Assembly (NCBI GenBank): GCA_900104855.1
Contig: FNSS01000001.1
Location: 7,945,001 to 8,009,000 of the forward strand
Source: Rhizobiales bacterium GAS188
GTDB lineage: Bacteria; Pseudomonadota; Alphaproteobacteria; Rhizobiales; Beijerinckiaceae
Reading direction: 5' to 3'
Length of the DNA: 64,000 bases
The position numbers and the translations under genes are program-made. The notes under the pieces are model-generated. The model was given only the letters and a program-made list of their open reading frames with translations. It was not told the origin of the DNA and did no database searches. Below, piece by piece: positions 7,127 to 14,589 of this stretch (position 1 is the first letter of the stretch; the number at the start of each line of letters is the position of its first letter).

Positions 7127-7845
7127 GCGATCCCGTCTTCGCGCTTTGGGTCTATCTGTCGCGAGCCCCGCTGCTCTGGCTGACCGTGACCTTGCTGGCC
7201 TATGCGTTCGCCGAGCGCTTCTCGGTCGCGACCGGCCGGCATCCGCTCGCCAATCCGGTGCTGCATTCGGTCTGGCTCATCGGCCTGGTGCTGTGGCTCA
7301 CGCACACGCCCTACGGCACCTATTTCGAGGGCGCGCAATTCGTGCATTTCCTCTTGGGACCGGCGACCGTCGCGCTGGCGATCCCGCTCTACGAGCATCG
7401 GCGCGCCGTGCTGCGGGCGCTCGCCCCGATGGTGCTGGCGCTGGTCGCGGGCTCGACCGCGGCGATCGCCTCGGCCGTGCTGGTCGCGCGCGCCTTGGGT
7501 GCCGATCCGCAGGTGCTCGTCTCCATCGCCCCGAAATCGGTGACGGCGGGTGTCGCAATGGGCATCTCGGAGGCGCTCGGGGGCGACCCGGCCCTGACCG
7601 CCGTGCTCGTCGTCCTCACCGGCATTTTCGGCGCGGTCGTCGCCACGCCCCTGTTGAACAGGCTCGGCATCCGCGATCCGCGATCCGGCGGCTTCGCCAT
7701 CGGCCTTGCCTGCCATGGGATCGGCACGGCGCGGGCCTTGCAGCTCGATCCGATGGCCGGCGCCTTCGCGGCGATCGCCATGGGCCTCAACGCGGTCTTG
7801 ACCACGGCCCTCGTTCCCATCCTCTTGCCATTCCTGCTTGGCTGA
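7123..7845 (+). CDS. LrgB/CidB family membrane protein
   Basis: A 240-residue membrane protein with about seven helices. LLGPATVALAIPLYEH near residue 78, SIAPKSVTAGVAMGISEALGG near 134 and FAIGLACHGIGTARA near 190 are strongly conserved in LrgB/CidB/YohK. It starts at a GTG in a GTGA overlap with the lrgA-like stop, so the two are translationally coupled as in other lrgAB operons. It is probably the transport or pore partner of the upstream protein in the inner membrane. Confidence 0.9.
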   Translation: MSDPVFALWVYLSRAPLLWLTVTLLAYAFAERFSVATGRHPLANPVLHSVWLIGLVLWLTHTPYGTYFEGAQFVHFLLGPATVALAIPLYEHRRAVLRALAPMVLALVAGSTAAIASAVLVARALGADPQVLVSIAPKSVTAGVAMGISEALGGDPALTAVLVVLTGIFGAVVATPLLNRLGIRDPRSGGFAIGLACHGIGTARALQLDPMAGAFAAIAMGLNAVLTTALVPILLPFLLG

Positions 7846-7880
7846 TCCTCTTGGCTGACCTTCGACCGGAGCCGCACGCC

Positions 7881-8549
7881 ATGCCCCTCCCCTTCGCCGA
7901 CCGCATCCGTGCCTACGTCTTCGACGCTTATGGCACGCTGTTCGACGTCAACTCGGCGGTGATGCGCCATGCAGGCGAGATCGGTGCCGCGGCGCCGGCC
8001 TTCTCGGCGCTGTGGCGGCAGAAACAGCTCGAATATAGCTGGATCCTCTCGCTCTCAGGCCGCTTCACGGATTTCTGGACCTTGACGCAGCGCGCCCTCG
8101 ACTATGCGTTCGCGAGCTTTCCGGGCGTCGACCCGGCCTTGCGCCCGGCCCTCCTCGACGCCTATCGCCGGCTCGACGCCTATCCGGAGGTGCCGGTTCT
8201 GCTGCAGCGCTTGCGGGCAAAGGGCTTCGACACCGCCATCCTGTCGAATGGGGAACCCGCCATGCTCGCCGATGCGATCGCCTCGGCCGGAATCGGCCAG
8301 CACCTGACCCACGTCTTCTCGGTCTCGGCCGTCGGCATCTTCAAGACCGATCCACGTGCCTATGCGCAGGTGCTGGCGCCGCTCGGGGTGAAACCCAACC
8401 AGGTTGCTTTCATCTCGTCCAATCGCTGGGACGTCGCCGGCGCCGCCTGCTTCGGCTTCACCCCCATCTGGGTGAACCGGACCGGGGCGCCGGACGAGTA
8501 TCACGACCTCGCCCCGGTCGCGGTGCTGCGCAGCCTCGCCGAATTGTGA
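7881..8549 (+). CDS. Haloacid dehalogenase type II, (S)-2-haloacid dehalogenase family
   Basis: A 222-residue HAD-superfamily hydrolase. FDAYGTLFDVNS near residue 14 contains the nucleophile aspartate, WRQKQLEYSW near 45 and the SNG motif near 119 are typical of L-2-haloacid dehalogenases, and FKTDPRAYA then SSNRWDVAGA carry the lysine and the second acidic site. The reaction would convert an L-2-haloacid to a D-2-hydroxyacid in the cytoplasm, although many homologues act on other substrates. It begins 35 bp after the lrgB-like gene and may be transcribed with it. Confidence 0.87.
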   Translation: MPLPFADRIRAYVFDAYGTLFDVNSAVMRHAGEIGAAAPAFSALWRQKQLEYSWILSLSGRFTDFWTLTQRALDYAFASFPGVDPALRPALLDAYRRLDAYPEVPVLLQRLRAKGFDTAILSNGEPAMLADAIASAGIGQHLTHVFSVSAVGIFKTDPRAYAQVLAPLGVKPNQVAFISSNRWDVAGAACFGFTPIWVNRTGAPDEYHDLAPVAVLRSLAEL

Positions 8550-8570
8550 TCGAGGCAGCGCGCGACGGTG

Positions 8571-9449
8571 CTAGCCCGCGACCGCGAGCTTGTCCTGCGT
8601 CCTTGTCTCGAAGTCGCTGGCGTCATGGCGTTCGTGCAGCTGGCCAGAGAGCTCGCCGGACAGGCGGTTGACCATTCGGCCGCGCACAACGGCCGGCCGC
8701 TTGCCGATCACGTCCGCCCAGCGCTGGACATTCTTGTATTCCGTCACCTGCAGGAACTCGGCGGACTCGTAGAGCCAGCCCTTCGTCAGGCCGCCATACC
8801 AAGGCCAGATGGCGATATCGGCGATGGTGTAGTCGCCACCCGCCACATATTCGCTCTCCGCGAGGCGGCGGTCGAGCACGTCGAGCTGACGCTTCACCTC
8901 CATCGCGAAGCGATCGATGGCATATTCGTTCTTCATCGGCGCGTAGGCGTAGAAATGCCCGAACCCGCCGCCGAGATAAGGCGCGCTGCCCATCTGCCAG
9001 AACAACCATGACAGGCATTCGGCGCGCTGAGCGGTCTCGGTCGGCAGGAAGGCCCCGAACTTCTCGGCGAGATACATCAGGATAGCGCCGGATTCGAAGA
9101 CCCGGATCGGCGCCTTGCCGCTGCGGTCGAGCAGCGCCGGTATCTTCGAGTTCGGGTTGACGGCGACGAAGCCGCTGCTGAACTGATCGCCGTCGCCGAT
9201 GCGGATCGGCCAGGCGTCGTATTCCGCACCGCGATGGCCGAGTGCCAGTAATTCCTCCAGCATCACCGTGACCTTCACGCCGTTCGGGGTTGCCAAGGAA
9301 TAGAGCTGGAGGGGATGGCGGCCGACCGGCAGATCCTTCTCATGCGTGGCTCCGGCTATCGGGCGATTGATATTCGCGAAACGGCCACCGTTACCCTTGT
9401 TCCAGGTCCAGACTTTCGGCGGCGTGAATGCGGCGGACGAGTCGTTCAT
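8571..9449 (-). CDS. yghU: YghU-type glutathione transferase / disulfide-bond reductase
   Basis: A 292-residue Nu-class glutathione transferase. The N-terminal extension with a WTWNKGNGGRFANINRP-like segment is specific to YghU/YfcG relatives; it is followed by the thioredoxin-like domain with NPNSKIPALLD and ESGAILMYLAEKFG for glutathione binding, then the helical domain with YTIADIAIWPWYGG. E. coli YghU binds two glutathiones and has disulfide reductase activity. ATG 9449 has GGAG eight bases upstream, so I do not use the longer frame to 9533. It faces away from the haloacid dehalogenase, 21 bp away. Confidence 0.93.
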   Translation of the reverse strand: MNDSSAAFTPPKVWTWNKGNGGRFANINRPIAGATHEKDLPVGRHPLQLYSLATPNGVKVTVMLEELLALGHRGAEYDAWPIRIGDGDQFSSGFVAVNPNSKIPALLDRSGKAPIRVFESGAILMYLAEKFGAFLPTETAQRAECLSWLFWQMGSAPYLGGGFGHFYAYAPMKNEYAIDRFAMEVKRQLDVLDRRLAESEYVAGGDYTIADIAIWPWYGGLTKGWLYESAEFLQVTEYKNVQRWADVIGKRPAVVRGRMVNRLSGELSGQLHERHDASDFETRTQDKLAVAG

Positions 9450-9638
9450 CTTCAAAGCTCCAGGCGCGGGGTGGGGCGAAACATTCTCGACGCTGTCGAA
9501 CTGGCATACGCGATCGGGCGAAACATCAGACACGGCGCACGGTCTAGGCGTAGACGGATGTGAGATAGGTTGCGACTAGCCCAATCCGCAAGATCGCGCG
9601 GCGAGCGGCTCGGCAACGAGAGCCACCGTCGCCGCGCT

Positions 9639-9666
9639 GCCGCCGCAGAAAAGAGACTGCGGCGGC
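9639..9666. terminator. Strong hairpin between the two glutathione transferase genes
   Basis: Perfect 10-bp arms (GCCGCCGCAG and CTGCGGCGGC) flank an 8-base AAAAGAGA loop, 32 bp after the stop of the second transferase gene on the minus strand. There is no T run on either side, so this may be a transcript-end hairpin or a Rho-dependent end rather than a classical terminator. Confidence 0.45.
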
Positions 9667-9698
9667 GGCCGCTGTCGCGCCGATCGTTCCGTTGTGTC

Positions 9699-10334
9699 TC
9701 AGCCGAGCTTCGGTTGTGTGCTCTTGAAGCTCGGGAGGGCTTCCATGTTCGCCCACCACTCGGCGAATCCGTCGACATCGAAAACGGCGTCCTTGTCCGG
9801 CGTCAAGGAGACATAGAACATGATCGGTGCGAGATAGAGGTCCGCGAGACTGAGGTCTCCGGCGATGAAGGGCGACGAGCCCTTGGTCTTCATGGCGAGC
9901 TCGAGCACTTTGCGTGCGTTCTCGAGACCTCCCTTGCGCATGGCATCGTTCTTGCCCCCGACAAAATCGGGAAAGAGATGATAGGCGGCGACCCCGCCGA
10001 TCAGCGCGCCGTAGCCATAAGAGTCGACCACGCCGACGATCATGTCCATGCGAGCCCGATTCTTGGGGGTCGCCGGGACGAGCGAGCGTCCGGGCAGCAC
10101 GTCGTTGAGGTAGCGAGCGATCGCGGAGGTCTCGAGGATCCGCATCCCGTCATGGTCGAGCACCGGGACCTTGCCGAAGGGGTGGCGCTCCAGATGCTCG
10201 GGCGTCCGCGGCTCGCCTGCGAGAACGTTGAGCGGCACCTGATCGAACTGCGTGAAGCCCTTCTCGGCGAGCAGCATCTTGATGGTGCGCACATAGGTGG
10301 ACGCGTCGAACCCCCAGAGCGTAAATTCGGCCAT
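9699..10334 (-). CDS. Glutathione S-transferase family protein
   Basis: A 211-residue two-domain GST. The N-terminal thioredoxin fold shows the ASTYVRTIKMLLAEKG start helix, HPFGKVPVLDHDG with the cis-proline near residue 55, and ETSAIARYLND for the glutathione gamma-glutamyl group. The C-terminal helical domain has the N-capping FIAGDLSLADLYLAP motif near residue 157. It resembles phi/theta-type bacterial GSTs. The ATG at 10334 follows GGGAGA; an open frame runs further upstream but is not protein-like. Substrate is unknown. Confidence 0.88.
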   Translation of the reverse strand: MAEFTLWGFDASTYVRTIKMLLAEKGFTQFDQVPLNVLAGEPRTPEHLERHPFGKVPVLDHDGMRILETSAIARYLNDVLPGRSLVPATPKNRARMDMIVGVVDSYGYGALIGGVAAYHLFPDFVGGKNDAMRKGGLENARKVLELAMKTKGSSPFIAGDLSLADLYLAPIMFYVSLTPDKDAVFDVDGFAEWWANMEALPSFKSTQPKLG

Positions 10335-10722
10335 GATCTCATCTCCCATTGCTTGTGATTGTGTAAGGACCGCCGAGGCGGAAGCGACGAGCTCAATTCG
10401 GCAGACACTCTTCCGCGCCGCGAACGAGTGACAGCCCCCGCGATCGCTGACGTCCTTGGCGGGACGCGCGAAACGGCTCCAAAGCCGGGGCGCAGCATAG
10501 TCCGCAACACCACGAGCCCTCGGTACGGAATGCAGACCATGCGGCGAAATCAGGCGCACGGGTAGGGGCACAGGCTCGTCCCCCGCGCGCACGATTTCGA
10601 GATCACGCGCCCGGCGACTTGATACGATCGCATGCGCGTGGCGCCGTGTCGGCCGACGGCCGGGGCCGTCTTGCCGCGCGCCAGAAGGAAGATGCGCCCA
10701 GCGCTATTGCGTCGCGCCGAGC
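10335..10722. other. Intergenic stretch without a supported gene
   Basis: This 388-bp gap separates the start of the GST gene from the end of cysN. It must hold the GST promoter. I find no convincing coding frame, repeat or clear terminator in it. Confidence 0.6.
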
Positions 10723-12285
10723 TCAGCTCTTGCCGAAGGAGATGCGGGTCCAGAAGCGCTCATGCGCGTAGTAGAGCGCGATCTTGGTCAGGACCTCGGT
10801 CGCACCGATCGCCGCCGACAGTTTCAGATTGCCGGTGAACAGGAAGGCGAGGATCGTGGTGTCGAGCGAGCCGCAGACGCGCCAGGTCACCGCCTTGAAC
10901 AGGCTGCGCAGCGAGCTTTCGCTCGCCGAGGCGAACCAGCGGCGTGCCAGCCTGACGATCGGGTGCAGGCGCGAACGCACATATTCGGCGCGCGCCCCGC
11001 GCACCAGCCCCATGCCGACCGTGTCGAAGCTCTCGCGATCGATGACGATGAAGCCGCCCGTGCTGCGATCCTCGAGATAGAGGTCGAGCGCCACCGGCTG
11101 GTCGAGGATCAGCTCGGCCTCGCCGATATCGTTGAGATCGAAGCGCTCGGCCGCGACCTCGTCGAGAGTGCCGAGATCGACGCGCGAGCGGATCCTCGAC
11201 AAGGTGGCGGTCACCGTGCGGGCGCCGATCTTGACGAGGTAGGAGGCGCCCTGCCGGGCCGGACGTTCATCCATCCACAGGAGCGTAGCGTCGACGGCGC
11301 GGGCAAGCTGGGCGGGCGCCGCCGGTGGCGTAAAGAGGTCGCCGCGCGAAATGTCGATATCGTCGGCAAGGACGAGCGTCACCGATTGGCCGGCGACGGC
11401 GCGGACCTGCTCGCCGCCGGCGCCGAGGATGCGCGTGACCTGCGTCTCGCCGCCGAAAGGTTGCACGGCGATCTTGTCGCCGACCGCAACGGCGCCCGAG
11501 CTGATCAGGCCCGAATAGCCCCGGAAATCGGCGCTGGGGCGGTTCACCCATTGCACCGCCATGCGGAACGGCAAGGGTTTGGTCGCGGGCTCCGTGGCTT
11601 CGAGCGCCGCGAGCAAGGTCGGTCCCGTATACCAGGGGCAGGAGACGGCGGGCGCCGCGACATTGTCGCCCGTCAGCGCCGATAGCGGGATGAAGGACAG
11701 GCTCTCGAAACCGAAGCTCGCCGTAAAGCCGCGGATCTGCGCCTCGATGCGGCGGAAGCTATCCTCGCTCCAGCCGATCAGGTCCATCTTGTTGACCGCA
11801 ACGATCACATGCTTGACGCCGATCAGCGACACGATCAGCGCGTGGCGGCGCGTCTGCACCGCCGCGCCCTTGCGGGCATCGACGAGCAGAATGGCGAGGT
11901 CGGCGGTCGAAGCGCCGGTCGCCATGTTGCGCGTATATTGCTCATGGCCGGGCGTGTCGGCGATGATGAATTTCCGCCGATGCGTGGTGAAATAGCGATA
12001 GGCGACGTCGATGGTAATCCCCTGCTCGCGTTCCGCCGCGAGCCCGTCCACCAGGAGGGCGAGATCGACCGGCTGATCCGGCGCGCCATGACGCCGCGAG
12101 GCCGCTTCGACGGCGCTGAGCTGGTCCTCGAGAATGGCGTCGGTCTCGTGCAGCAGACGCCCGATCAAGGTCGACTTGCCGTCATCGACCGAGCCGCAGG
12201 TGATGAAGCGCAACAGGCTCTTACGCTCATGGGAGCGCAGGAAGGCGTCGATATCCGGCGTCGGCGTCTCGGGATGAATGGTCAT
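10723..12285 (-). CDS. cysN: Sulfate adenylyltransferase subunit 1 (CysN) with C-terminal DUF2061 membrane domain
   Basis: The first 450 or so residues are the EF-Tu-like GTPase of ATP sulfurylase: GSVDDGKSTLIGR (G1, near residue 29), DTPGHEQYTRN (G3), NKMDL (G4), then two beta-barrel domains ending around GLVRGARAEYVR. GTP hydrolysis drives APS synthesis by CysD. There is no fused CysC kinase. Instead residues about 458-520 form a hydrophobic DUF2061-type domain (SLFKAVTWRVCGSLDTTILA through KIALYYAHERFW), predicted to sit in the membrane. The ATG shares one base with the cysD stop (TGATG), so translation is coupled. Confidence 0.95.
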   Translation of the reverse strand: MTIHPETPTPDIDAFLRSHERKSLLRFITCGSVDDGKSTLIGRLLHETDAILEDQLSAVEAASRRHGAPDQPVDLALLVDGLAAEREQGITIDVAYRYFTTHRRKFIIADTPGHEQYTRNMATGASTADLAILLVDARKGAAVQTRRHALIVSLIGVKHVIVAVNKMDLIGWSEDSFRRIEAQIRGFTASFGFESLSFIPLSALTGDNVAAPAVSCPWYTGPTLLAALEATEPATKPLPFRMAVQWVNRPSADFRGYSGLISSGAVAVGDKIAVQPFGGETQVTRILGAGGEQVRAVAGQSVTLVLADDIDISRGDLFTPPAAPAQLARAVDATLLWMDERPARQGASYLVKIGARTVTATLSRIRSRVDLGTLDEVAAERFDLNDIGEAELILDQPVALDLYLEDRSTGGFIVIDRESFDTVGMGLVRGARAEYVRSRLHPIVRLARRWFASASESSLRSLFKAVTWRVCGSLDTTILAFLFTGNLKLSAAIGATEVLTKIALYYAHERFWTRISFGKS

Positions 12286-13250
12286 CAGAAATACCCCTCC
12301 CGCTTCTTGCGTTCCATGGAAGCCGCCCCATCCTGATCGATCGCCCGTCCCGAGCGCTCGGAGGTGCGCGCCGCGAGCGTCTCGTAGATGACCTGCGGAA
12401 TGGTGGTGGCCCGGCTCTCGACGGCGCCGGTGAGCGGATAGCAACCGAGCGTGCGGAAGCGCACCATGCGCGTCTCGATCTGCTCGCCTTCGCGCGGCAC
12501 CAGGCGCTCGTCATCGACCATCACCAGCATGCCGTCGCGCCGAAGGACCGGGCGGGGTGCCGCGAGATACAAGGGCACGACCGGGATGTTCTCGCGATGG
12601 ATGTAGAGCCAGATGTCGAGCTCGGTCCAATTCGAAAGCGGAAAGACGCGGATGCTCTCATCCTTGCGCTTGCGCCCATTATAGAGCCGCCATAGCTCGG
12701 GACGCTGGCGGCGCGGGTCCCATTGGTGCTTGGCGTCGCGGAAGGAGAAGATCCGCTCCTTGGCGCGTGACTTCTCCTCGTCGCGCCTTGCGCCGCCGAA
12801 GGCCGCGTCGAAGCCGTAGCGGTCGAGCGCCTGCTTCAAGGCTGCGGTCTTCATCACATCGGTATGGACTTCCGAGGAATGGGTCAGGGGCGAGATGCCG
12901 CGCGAGCGCCCCTCCTCATTCACATGCACCAGGAGATCGAGCCCGTTATCGCGCGCCAGCCGATCGCGGAAGGCGATCATCTCCTTGAATTTCCAGGTCG
13001 TGTCGACATGCAGGAGCGGAAAGGGCAGCCGGCCGGGACGGAAGGCCTTCATGGCGAGGTGTAGCAGCACCGAGGAATCCTTGCCGATCGAATAGAGCAT
13101 CACCGGGCGATCGCACTCGGCGACCACTTCGCGCATGATGTGGATGCTCTCGGCTTCGAGCCGGTCGAGATGGGTGAGCCCGGTAGCCGGAAGATGCGGC
13201 AGGGTTGCGGGAATGTGCGGCGCGAGCGCGCCGGAAAGCGTCAGGTCCAT
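12285..13250 (-). CDS. cysD: Sulfate adenylyltransferase subunit 2 (CysD)
   Basis: This 321-residue protein is the catalytic half of ATP sulfurylase, making adenosine 5'-phosphosulfate from ATP and sulfate. The PP-loop appears as [16 protein letters not shown] near residue 50, followed by the [11 protein letters not shown] and [20 protein letters not shown] segments conserved in CysD, and it ends with the usual [13 protein letters not shown] 13250 has GGAG upstream; a longer open frame would extend to 13496 inside cysH and is not used. It lies 23 bp after cysH and overlaps cysN by a base. Confidence 0.96.
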   Translation of the reverse strand: MDLTLSGALAPHIPATLPHLPATGLTHLDRLEAESIHIMREVVAECDRPVMLYSIGKDSSVLLHLAMKAFRPGRLPFPLLHVDTTWKFKEMIAFRDRLARDNGLDLLVHVNEEGRSRGISPLTHSSEVHTDVMKTAALKQALDRYGFDAAFGGARRDEEKSRAKERIFSFRDAKHQWDPRRQRPELWRLYNGRKRKDESIRVFPLSNWTELDIWLYIHRENIPVVPLYLAAPRPVLRRDGMLVMVDDERLVPREGEQIETRMVRFRTLGCYPLTGAVESRATTIPQVIYETLAARTSERSGRAIDQDGAASMERKKREGYF

Positions 13251-13273
13251 CGGAAGCTCCGCTCGAAATTCAT

Positions 13274-14023
13274 TCAGGCCGAGACGAGCTCGGGTTTGCG
13301 GCGCAAAGGCAGATGCAGGCCGCATTCCTGCTTTCCCTCCTCCTCCCACCACCAGCGGCCGGCGCGCTCGGGCTCGCCGGGCGCAAGAGCGCGCGTGCAG
13401 GGCGCGCAGCCGATCGAGGCGAAACCCTTGGCGTGAAGCTCGTTCACCGGGATGGCGTGCTCGGCCGCAAAGGCCGCAACCGCCTCGCGCGTCCAATCGG
13501 CCAGCGGATTGGCCTTGAGCACGCCATGCGCCTCATCCCATTCGGCAAAGACCAGCGCGCCGCGCGAGCGCGATTGGCTGGCGCGCAATCCGGTGATCCA
13601 GGTGCCGGCACCGGCCAGAGCCCGCGCCAAGGGCACGACCTTGCGCACATGGCAGCAGGCCAGTCGCGCCTCGACCGACGACTTGAAACCTTCGACGCCG
13701 TCGCGCGCCATCAACGCCTCGGTGCTCGCGGCGTCCGGCAGGACGGCCCGCACCGCGATGCCGTAAGCTTGTTCGGTGCGCGCCCAGACCGCCACCGTCT
13801 CGGGGAACAGACGTCCGGTGTCCAAGGTGACGAACTCGACAGGCAGGCGCGCCCTCGCGATCACATGCGTCAGGACCTGGTCCTCGAGACCGAAACTGGT
13901 GGTGAACACGGCTGGCGAGGGCGCAAGATCGACGAGGCATCGCAGGCGCCCGACAAGGTCAGGGGATGCGGCAAACGCAGATGCGACTTGCAAGGCAAGC
14001 TCGCCTTGCGAGGCTTGGGCCAT
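13274..14023 (-). CDS. cysH: Adenylyl-sulfate (APS/PAPS) reductase, thioredoxin type
   Basis: A 249-residue PP-loop reductase. [14 protein letters not shown] near residue 41 is the nucleotide-binding segment and [12 protein letters not shown] follows. The paired cysteines in [10 protein letters not shown] and the CAPC motif near residue 214 are the [4Fe-4S] cluster ligands found in APS-reducing CysH, and ECGLH near the C-terminus carries the catalytic cysteine. The absence of a CysC kinase nearby agrees with direct APS reduction. First gene of cysH-cysD-cysN. ATG 14023 has AAGGA upstream; a TTG at 14047 would add eight residues. Confidence 0.93.
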   Translation of the reverse strand: MAQASQGELALQVASAFAASPDLVGRLRCLVDLAPSPAVFTTSFGLEDQVLTHVIARARLPVEFVTLDTGRLFPETVAVWARTEQAYGIAVRAVLPDAASTEALMARDGVEGFKSSVEARLACCHVRKVVPLARALAGAGTWITGLRASQSRSRGALVFAEWDEAHGVLKANPLADWTREAVAAFAAEHAIPVNELHAKGFASIGCAPCTRALAPGEPERAGRWWWEEEGKQECGLHLPLRRKPELVSA

Positions 14024-14069
14024 GATCGGAGATTCCTTTGCCGACAACCGGGGATTTCGTTTGATTTAC

Positions 14070-14084
14070 AGAACGAACGGTTCT
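14070..14084. promoter_or_regulatory. Inverted repeat AGAAC-N5-GTTCT upstream of cysH
   Basis: Perfect 5-bp arms lie 46 bp upstream of the cysH start on the minus strand, in an AT-richer stretch. It could be an operator of the sulfate operon. Short arms make a chance match possible. Confidence 0.3.
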
Positions 14085-14206
14085 TTTCAACAGCACGGGG
14101 CCGGAGGGCCGGCATAAGCTGCGGACGAACCATCTCCAACGCGGCGCAGAACCGACTGCAGCCTCTCCGGCTCGGTCGGATGGGGAAAGACTGTTATCGC
14201 CGCGAG

Positions 14207-14226
14207 CCTCCCGAGGAGGGTTTTTT
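14207..14226 (+). terminator. Hairpin followed by T6 with no upstream gene on this strand
   Basis: CCTCC-CGA-GGAGG followed by G and TTTTTT has intrinsic-terminator form on the plus strand. The nearest upstream plus-strand gene ends far away at 8549, because cysHDN run the other way. It could end a small RNA or act in the leader of the DUF3311/symporter operon that starts at 14419. Confidence 0.4.
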
Positions 14227-14283
14227 GCTTATTTGCAGCTCGGGCGCTTTCGGCTCGTCAGCGTCACCCGGTGTGAGCCGCCC

Positions 14284-14331
14284 GTTTACCTCCTGTTTAC
14301 ACAGATGGCCCGCCACCTGTAGATTGTGGCG
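14284..14331. promoter_or_regulatory. Direct repeat GTTTAC and inverted repeat CGCCAC/GTGGCG before the symporter operon
   Basis: GTTTAC occurs at 14284-14289 and 14294-14299, one helical turn apart, and CGCCAC-N9-GTGGCG follows at 14311-14331. They sit about 90-135 bp before the DUF3311 gene. This is the kind of arrangement seen at activator-controlled promoters; the regulator is not identifiable. Confidence 0.3.
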
Positions 14332-14418
14332 GAGATGTGATTCAGGGAGTGCGGCCGCCGCTCGATCGACGATGCGGCCCACCGGCGACCACAACAAGCG
14401 ATCGGACGGGGAGAGACG

Positions 14419-14589
14419 ATGAGATATATCCTCTTGCTGCTGCCATGCGCGCTCGCGCTGGCGGCACCGCTCTACAACCACATCGAGCCGAGGCTCTTCG
14501 GCTTCCCGCTCCTCTATTGGTACCTGCTGCTGCTGATCCCGATATCGGCGCTGTTCATCCTGGCCGCCTATAAGGGAGAAGCGAAGTGA
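14419..14589 (+). CDS. DUF3311 family small membrane protein
   Basis: This 56-residue protein has two hydrophobic helices, ILLLLPCALALAAPLYN and PLLYWYLLLLIPISALFIL, with the LYNHIEP and GFPLLYWY segments typical of DUF3311. Members nearly always precede a sodium:solute symporter, as here, and are presumed accessory subunits. GGGGAGAG lies just before the ATG. The stop overlaps the symporter's GTG in a GTGA junction, giving translational coupling. Confidence 0.88.
   Translation: MRYILLLLPCALALAAPLYNHIEPRLFGFPLLYWYLLLLIPISALFILAAYKGEAK

Noticed and set aside
7101-8549. A single 482-residue frame ending in the haloacid dehalogenase
   Set aside because: Its first 260 residues read the lrgB gene out of frame; the dehalogenase has its own ATG at 7881 and normal family length.
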